From Alphaproteobacteria bacterium (GTDB lineage: Bacteria; Pseudomonadota; Alphaproteobacteria; Rickettsiales; JADKJE01): a stretch of 64,000 nt of DNA. The stretch lies in NCBI GenBank assembly GCA_016722515.1, contig JADKJE010000006.1, positions 70,496-134,495 of the forward strand, given 5' to 3'. Made by a program: the position numbers and the translations under genes. Below are positions 58,522 through 64,000 of the stretch, piece after piece (position 1 is the stretch's first letter; the number at the start of each line of letters is the position of its first letter). The notes below the pieces were generated by a model. It saw nothing but the letters and a program-made list of their open reading frames with translations. It was not told the origin of the DNA and did no database searches.

Positions 58522-61183
58522 CGTTATTCTCCGTTATCAGTTTAGAACGGTTGGGGAGGGTAAAACAAAATACAGCACCACAGTCAGGGTTGTTTTTAGC
58601 CCAAATTTGGCCGTTATGTGCTTCAATAATAGCGCGGCAAATAGCAAGGCCAAGACCGGTCCCTCCGCGATTGCTTTTATAAAATTTATCAAAGATTTTT
58701 TGTTCTTCGCCAGAGGCAAGACCATGACCATTATCCGTGATGCATATTTTAACGTCATCGGCACGTACTTCAACCTGGATCGCAATGCTCAGCGTGCCGT
58801 CGCCTTTAAAGGAACGACAGGCATTTTCAAGTAAGTTGGTGAAAACCTGTTCAATCAGCAAACCGTCTATTTCGATTAATTCGTTTGTTTCGATATGGGT
58901 TTGCACGGCATCTTCGGGTAGTAAGGTTTTGAGGCGAAGAAGGGCAGCGCCAATAATTTCATCCAGAAAATAAGGCTGGCGGTTTAACGCAACTTTACCG
59001 GATTCTAACCGCGAAATATCCAAGACATTATTCACCATTCGCGATAATAATGTGCTTTGATCATAAATGGTTTTAATCATGTCGCGAACGTCGGTTGCCA
59101 AGCCGTCAACTTTCTCTAATAACTGGTTTGAAAGGCCGGTAATAGAAACCAAGGGTGTTCGTAAGTCATGGGATACGGACTGAAGCAGGACATTGCGCAA
59201 TTTCTCGGTTTCTACGGCGACTTTGCTTTCTTCGGCTTCAAGGGCTTTATTGGCTCGTTGAAAAGAAATGGCAATGATGGTTGCAAAGGCTTCTACCATG
59301 GTTATTTGTTCGGGTTCTAATTCTGGCTTATCCTGAGGGATCACTCCCAGCACTCCTTTTACTTCGCCTTCGGCCATCAGGGGAATGTATAATCCTTTGG
59401 TGCTGTTGAGAGTATCGGTGCCGTTGCCGGCATTTTGTCCATTTTCAAATGCCCAGAAAGCAGCGCTTTTTTCACGCAGATCTGCATCCCATGAAATATT
59501 GGAAATGATCGAAAGTGGTTGGTCTCCGGTTGAAGGATACCAAATGGTCACAATCGCATTAAAAATCTCCCCAATGTAGCGTGCTGCTTCATGCCCTATG
59601 CTTTCATGTTTTCGCGTCGAGGCTAATGATTTTGCCAGAGATAAAAGACGCCGTGTTTCTTGTTCTTTTTTGCGGTACAAGGTGATTTGCAGGCTTAAAC
59701 GGGATGCCATCGAACCGATAATGAGGCTGGCGACAAACATCATGAAGAAGGTGAGGTGGTAACGTGTGTCTAGTACGTTAAACGTGTAGTAAGGTTCTGT
59801 GAAAAAGAAATTAAATGCACCTACCCCCAAGAAAGAAGTAAGAACCGATGGCCCGATGCCATAACGCATCGCCACCAGCATCACGCCAATTAAGTAAATC
59901 ATGACCAGATTAGTGGCTTCAATCGTATCCCTAAGTGGCAGCAAGCCAAGCGTGCATAAGCCAACCACAACTGGAGCTGATGCGTAGCCTATTGGTTTGG
60001 TACTGAGTGTTGGAATGAGTAAACGGAAATTAGATCGTCCCTTGTTATCCGTAATGACGTTAATTTCAACGAGGTTATTGCGGCGTATTAATTTTTCAGC
60101 CAGCGTACCAGCAAGTACATCCCGTATCCAGCCACGATGCCTTAGCCCTACTACAATGCGCGAAATAGCTTTTTCCTTGGCAAAATTGAGGATTTCATCT
60201 ACGGCATTGTCGCCTTTGAGAACGACGACGATTCCACCCATACGTTCAGCGAGTTGAAGGTTGCTTTCAACATTGTCCCGACTGCGTTGATCTAAACGAT
60301 AATGGCGACTGGTTTCCACATACACAGCAAACCAGGGAGATTTCATCCGCGTTGCTAAACGTTTGGCATGTCGGATAATGCGTGTTGAAAGTGAGTCATG
60401 GCCTACACAAACTAAGATGCGTTCCGTTATAAAGGCTTCACGGTTGCTAGTGTCGGTGTTTTCCATACCCATTTGTGCGTCAACGCGTTCGGTCATTCGC
60501 TGCAAGGCCATTTCCCTTAGTGCGATCAAGTTACGTTTTTCAAAGAAATGTTCTGCGGCTTTAGCGCGGACATGCTCAGCCAGATAGACTTTTCCATTTT
60601 TCAGCCTATCCAGCAATTGCTCAGTAGGGATATCCACAAGCGATACATATTGGGCTTGATCAAAAACACTGTCGGGGACGGTTTCGCGTACGTGAATACC
60701 AGAGGTACGGGCAACCAGGTCATTGATACTTTCAAGATGCTGCACGTTAAGCGTGGTGTAGACATGGATGCCGTGATCCAGCAACTCTTCTACATCCTGC
60801 CAGCGTTTGGGGTGGCGAGAGCCTGGGGCGTTGGTGTGTGCATATTCATCAAGGATGATAAAGGCTGGCTTGCGTTCAAGCGCAGCATCAAGATCAAATT
60901 CTGAAATGTCGACATCGCGATGACGGATGATTTTGCGGGGAATGATTGGCAGCCCTTCTACCAGCGCTTGTGTTTCTTTGCGTCCGTGAGTTTCAACCAG
61001 GCCAATGACAACATCAACATTCTCATTAGCCAGATGTTTAGCCTCGTTGAGCATGGCGTAGGTTTTGCCAACTCCGGCACAAGCGCCGAAAAAAATCTTA
61101 AGAATCCCGCGCCCAGAAAAATGGTCATCCTTCTGGATTTTATGTAGTAATTTATCAGGATCTGGACGGACGGTATCGTTCAA
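58505..61183 (-). CDS. kdpD: KdpD sensor histidine kinase
   Basis: 892 residues from a TTG at 61183 with GAGGGGGG 8 bases upstream, directly after the kdpC stop; GTG starts further up are possible but lie before this site. N-terminal KdpD domain with Walker A (GACAGVGKTYAML) and VIGLVETHGRKET; a universal-stress domain; four membrane helices near 400-500; a GAF-like region; HisKA (SVSHDLRTPLVSITGL) and ATPase (ITDNGHGLASGE, GGTGLGLAICRAI). It senses potassium limitation. Confidence 0.95.
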   Translation of the reverse strand: MNDTVRPDPDKLLHKIQKDDHFSGRGILKIFFGACAGVGKTYAMLNEAKHLANENVDVVIGLVETHGRKETQALVEGLPIIPRKIIRHRDVDISEFDLDAALERKPAFIILDEYAHTNAPGSRHPKRWQDVEELLDHGIHVYTTLNVQHLESINDLVARTSGIHVRETVPDSVFDQAQYVSLVDIPTEQLLDRLKNGKVYLAEHVRAKAAEHFFEKRNLIALREMALQRMTERVDAQMGMENTDTSNREAFITERILVCVGHDSLSTRIIRHAKRLATRMKSPWFAVYVETSRHYRLDQRSRDNVESNLQLAERMGGIVVVLKGDNAVDEILNFAKEKAISRIVVGLRHRGWIRDVLAGTLAEKLIRRNNLVEINVITDNKGRSNFRLLIPTLSTKPIGYASAPVVVGLCTLGLLPLRDTIEATNLVMIYLIGVMLVAMRYGIGPSVLTSFLGVGAFNFFFTEPYYTFNVLDTRYHLTFFMMFVASLIIGSMASRLSLQITLYRKKEQETRRLLSLAKSLASTRKHESIGHEAARYIGEIFNAIVTIWYPSTGDQPLSIISNISWDADLREKSAAFWAFENGQNAGNGTDTLNSTKGLYIPLMAEGEVKGVLGVIPQDKPELEPEQITMVEAFATIIAISFQRANKALEAEESKVAVETEKLRNVLLQSVSHDLRTPLVSITGLSNQLLEKVDGLATDVRDMIKTIYDQSTLLSRMVNNVLDISRLESGKVALNRQPYFLDEIIGAALLRLKTLLPEDAVQTHIETNELIEIDGLLIEQVFTNLLENACRSFKGDGTLSIAIQVEVRADDVKICITDNGHGLASGEEQKIFDKFYKSNRGGTGLGLAICRAIIEAHNGQIWAKNNPDCGAVFCFTLPNRSKLITENNDAHTV

Positions 61184-61184
61184 A

Positions 61185-61775
61185 CTATTTACCCCCCTCA
61201 CGGCTAGCACGATCTAATGCCAGGTTGAGCAACAAGACATTGACGACAGGTTCTCCTAAGATACCCAATGTTCGTCCTTCCGTATGGAGTGCGACCATTT
61301 TTTTGACGTATTCTTCTGAAATCCCACGTGCTGTAGCAACACGTTTTATCTGGTAGTTAGCAGCTGCGATGCTGATATGGGGGTCTAACCCACTGGCAGA
61401 CGCGGTTACCAGATCAACAGGAACAGGTTCATGATTGTTTGGGTCGGCTAGTCGGAGTGCATCAACGCGGGCTTGAACGTTTTTCATAAGATCGCCACTG
61501 CCGATACTGAGGTTTGATCCACTGGAGGCGGCGCTGTTATAAGGCACAGGCGATGTGGCTGATAAACGCCCCCAGAAATAAGTGGGATTGGTAAAGTGTT
61601 GGCCAATGAATGGCGACCCGATGACTTTTCCATTCCCATCCTTAATCATACTGCCTTCTGCCTGATTAGGGAATAATGTTTTTGCAATTCCTGTTACCAG
61701 TGCTGGATAGAGGCCACCGCATATCACGGTAAGTACTATGAGCATCAGGGCAGCTTGACGAAATGTTTGCAGCAT
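61185..61775 (-). CDS. kdpC: KdpC potassium-transporting ATPase subunit
   Basis: 196 residues. One N-terminal membrane helix (LMLIVLTVICGGLYPALVTG), then PNQAEGSMI, GSPFIGQHFTNPTYFWGRLS and ASGLDPHISIAAANYQIKRV, all typical of KdpC. It stabilises the complex and supports ATP binding by KdpB. It lies between kdpB and kdpD with tight spacing. Confidence 0.96.
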   Translation of the reverse strand: MLQTFRQAALMLIVLTVICGGLYPALVTGIAKTLFPNQAEGSMIKDGNGKVIGSPFIGQHFTNPTYFWGRLSATSPVPYNSAASSGSNLSIGSGDLMKNVQARVDALRLADPNNHEPVPVDLVTASASGLDPHISIAAANYQIKRVATARGISEEYVKKMVALHTEGRTLGILGEPVVNVLLLNLALDRASREGGK

Positions 61776-61784
61776 AAATCTCTC

Positions 61785-63848
61785 CTAAACGAGTCCTAGC
61801 AGGGTAAGTAAAATATCAATGGCTTTAATCCCAATGAAAGGGACAATGATTCCGCCCAATCCATAAATCAAGGCATGCATGCGTAACAAAGCAGACGCGC
61901 TGATGGCACGGAATTTGACACCGCGAAGCGCCAATGGAACCAAAGCAATAATAATAAGCGCATTGAAAATAACAGCAGAGAGTATAGCGCTTTGCGGCGA
62001 AGCTAAGTGCATGACATTGAGCACATTCAGCGCTGGATACGTTGTGGCAAATGCCGCAGGGATAATCGCAAAATATTTAGCGATATCATTGGCTAAACTA
62101 AACGTAGTTAAGGCTCCCCGTGTCATCAGCAATTGCTTGCCGATTTCCACCACTTCAATCAGTTTGGTGGGGTCAGAATCAAGATCCACCATGTTGGCAG
62201 CTTCTTTAGCGGCTTGAGTGCCGCTGTTCATCGCTACAGCAACATCTGATTGGGCTAAGGCAGGTGCGTCATTGGTGCCATCGCCAACCATTGCTACCAA
62301 TTCTCCACCTTCTTGCATTTTGCGAATATAGCGGAGTTTGATTTCAGGAGTGGCCTCGGAAATAAAATCATCTACGCCTGCTTCTGAGGAAATGGCTGCT
62401 GCAGTGAGTGGATTATCACCTGTGATCATCACACTTTTGATACCCATCGCCCGCAATTCAGCCAGTCGGCCTTTAATATCCGGTTTAATGATATCTTTAA
62501 GATGGACGACACCGAGCAGGCGTTTATCATCGGCTACTAACAAGGGGGTGCCACCTTGTCGTGCAACAAATTCAATTCTAGAAACCGTATCTTCAGCAAC
62601 AACTTGTCCCATGTTCTCGACATGTTTTTTGATCGCATCTGGAGCGCCTTTAAGTACAAGACGATTTTCCAGTTGAACGCCGCTAAAGCGGGTTTCAGCA
62701 CTGAAAGGAATAAAGGTTGCTTTCAGTGATTCGAGTTGTGGGAGCGCAATCTTATATTTATTGCGGGAGAGGGCAACGATGCTTTTTCCTTCTGGAGTAT
62801 CATCAGCAAGGGAGGAAAGTGCAGCAGCTTCAGCCAATTCATCTTCCGAAACTGTACCGGATGGATAGAAAGCCACAGCCTGCCTGTTGCCGAGCGTAAT
62901 CGTGCCTGTTTTATCAAGCAGTAACACATTGACGTCTCCGGCAGCTTCTACAGCACGACCTGATGTGGCGATAACATTCGCCTTAATCAGACGCTGCATT
63001 CCCGAAATACCAATAGCGGATAACAAGCCACCGATGGTGGTAGGAATGAGGCATACCAACAGCGCGATCACCACCGTGATACTAATGACTTCCCCTTGAC
63101 CAGCATCTTTAATACTGTACAGGGAGTAAGGGAGTAAGGTGACGCATACGAGCAGGAAGATAATCGTCATTGCAGAGAGCAAAATGGATAAGGCAATCTC
63201 GTTCGGTGTCTTCTGACGTTTGGCGCTTTCAACCAAGCCAATCATGCGGTCGAGGAATGATTCGCCTGGATCAGACGTTACACGGATGACCAACCAGTCC
63301 GAAAGAATACGTGTTCCGCCGGTAACGGCATTATGGTCGCCGCCGCTTTCGCGGATAATTGGGGCACTTTCACCGGTAATGGCACTTTCATCAACGGAAG
63401 CAATGCCTTCGATGACTTCGCCGTCAGCCGGTATAAAATCACCAGCCTGCACATAGACAAGGTCACCTTTACGTAACGTGTCACTGGAAACGGATTGGTG
63501 GACATTCCTGTCATGTGCGTTTTTTAATTTTTTAGCAGTCGTCTCATGACGTACCTGTTTAAGGCTGGCAGCCTGTGCCTTACCTTTCCCTTCGGCAACG
63601 GCTTCAGCAAAATTGGCAAAAATAACCGTAAACCACAGCCAGAAGGAAACCGCCCCGATAAAAATAGGCGTTTCCTTCTGTGGTACGAAAAGGTCGTATG
63701 CGTAAAGCAATGTTGTGATGATAGAACCAACGAAAACCACAAACATCACTGGGTTGCGAGCTTGATGGCGCCAGCTAAGGCGGATCAACGATTGCCGAAA
63801 TGATTCCTTCCAAGGAATAGCAAGTTCTGGCCGAGTATGTTTAATCAT
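61785..63848 (-). CDS. kdpB: KdpB P-type potassium ATPase
   Basis: 687 residues. P-type motifs: phosphorylation site LLLDKTGTITLGNR, VDESAITGESAPIIRESGG (TGES), MVGDGTNDAPALAQSDVAVA, and seven or so membrane helices including LLVCLIPTTIGGLLSAIGIS. It drives high-affinity potassium uptake with KdpA. TAAGGAG is 7 bases before the ATG; it starts 14 bases after kdpA. Confidence 0.97.
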   Translation of the reverse strand: MIKHTRPELAIPWKESFRQSLIRLSWRHQARNPVMFVVFVGSIITTLLYAYDLFVPQKETPIFIGAVSFWLWFTVIFANFAEAVAEGKGKAQAASLKQVRHETTAKKLKNAHDRNVHQSVSSDTLRKGDLVYVQAGDFIPADGEVIEGIASVDESAITGESAPIIRESGGDHNAVTGGTRILSDWLVIRVTSDPGESFLDRMIGLVESAKRQKTPNEIALSILLSAMTIIFLLVCVTLLPYSLYSIKDAGQGEVISITVVIALLVCLIPTTIGGLLSAIGISGMQRLIKANVIATSGRAVEAAGDVNVLLLDKTGTITLGNRQAVAFYPSGTVSEDELAEAAALSSLADDTPEGKSIVALSRNKYKIALPQLESLKATFIPFSAETRFSGVQLENRLVLKGAPDAIKKHVENMGQVVAEDTVSRIEFVARQGGTPLLVADDKRLLGVVHLKDIIKPDIKGRLAELRAMGIKSVMITGDNPLTAAAISSEAGVDDFISEATPEIKLRYIRKMQEGGELVAMVGDGTNDAPALAQSDVAVAMNSGTQAAKEAANMVDLDSDPTKLIEVVEIGKQLLMTRGALTTFSLANDIAKYFAIIPAAFATTYPALNVLNVMHLASPQSAILSAVIFNALIIIALVPLALRGVKFRAISASALLRMHALIYGLGGIIVPFIGIKAIDILLTLLGLV

Positions 63849-63862
63849 AGCAATTCTCCTTA

Positions 63863-64000
63863 TTATTTTCCTAACAGCAACACATGTTCAACCACAGGCC
63901 CAAGAACAAGGGTCGGTACGAAGGTCAGTAATCCAACTAACAGCACGACACTGACTAATAGAATAATGAACACAGGTGTGTGGGTGGGAAGTGTTCCAGC
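63863..64000 (-). CDS. kdpA: KdpA, C-terminal end (cut by window edge)
   Basis: 45 codons ending in TAA at 63863. They read PVFIILLVSVVLLVGLLTFV then LGPVVEHVLLLGK, the last membrane helix and tail typical of KdpA, the potassium-channel subunit. Gene order A-B-C-D-E on the minus strand supports the call. The rest of kdpA lies to the right. Confidence 0.92.
   Translation of the reverse strand, partial: AGTLPTHTPVFIILLVSVVLLVGLLTFVPTLVLGPVVEHVLLLGK

Noticed and set aside
1..64000. CRISPR array or rRNA genes
   Set aside because: No regularly spaced direct repeats of 24-40 bases and no conserved rRNA segments seen; the CAGTTTG cluster is too short and irregular.

Overview
The window looks like an alphaproteobacterial chromosome segment with two large foreign blocks next to a core region. 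The alphaproteobacterial assignment rests on a GTA-like tail gene set (DUF2793, GTA-TIM baseplate protein, NlpC/P60, DUF2163, DUF2460), early phage families typical of that class (DUF6362, DUF6378, DUF6511, DUF2924) and the rnd-aspS neighbourhood. I cannot name a genus. Core genes and prophage differ in base composition by eye: the prophage is more GC-rich, and parts of the island are clearly AT-rich.

Region 1 (1-37,542) is a tailed prophage, almost entirely on the minus strand. Read from right to left it has an integration module (small protein, DUF2924, large serine recombinase, ParB-like HTH protein); a divergent immunity switch (RHH-S24 self-cleaving repressor at 34,646, with a perfect palindromic operator between divergent promoters); an early module with two unknown genes, the second split by an in-frame TGA; an annealing/recombination module (Sak4-like ATPase, SSB-like partner, helicase, Fe-S PD-(D/E)XK nuclease, primase-helicase, RuvC-like nuclease) with an iteron-like cluster; two DNA methyltransferases flanking an opposite-strand DUF3489 gene; lambda-type packaging (small and large terminase, gpW-like protein, portal); a protease-capsid fusion; head completion and tail genes; and the start of the lysis region at the left edge. 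Tail genes include a likely -1 frameshift G/GT pair and a tape-measure gene broken by a +1 shift.

Region 2 (about 37,874-52,022) is a genomic island at the 3' end of tRNA-Ser(UGA). A degenerate copy of the tRNA end lies at 37,874, and matching GGGGGCA-type arm sites lie inside both ends. It encodes a P4-type integrase next to the tRNA, a second tyrosine recombinase with AlpA and HTH/zinc-ribbon helpers, a four-gene type I restriction-modification operon with an extra gene, and an AT-rich DprA-like/phosphoribosyltransferase pair. Divergent from that pair is a promoter-to-terminator structured leader RNA holding a 29-codon arginine-rich ORF, followed by two small genes. The leader plus the DprA/PRTase pair is my best candidate for an undescribed system.

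Region 3 (52,008-64,000) is core: tRNA-Ser, prepilin peptidase, SixA-like phosphatase, RNase D, aspS, a TusA-like protein, and a kdpABCDE potassium operon (kdpA cut by the right edge). Two long palindromic hairpins sit between these genes. All calls come from reading the sequence; no database search was run.
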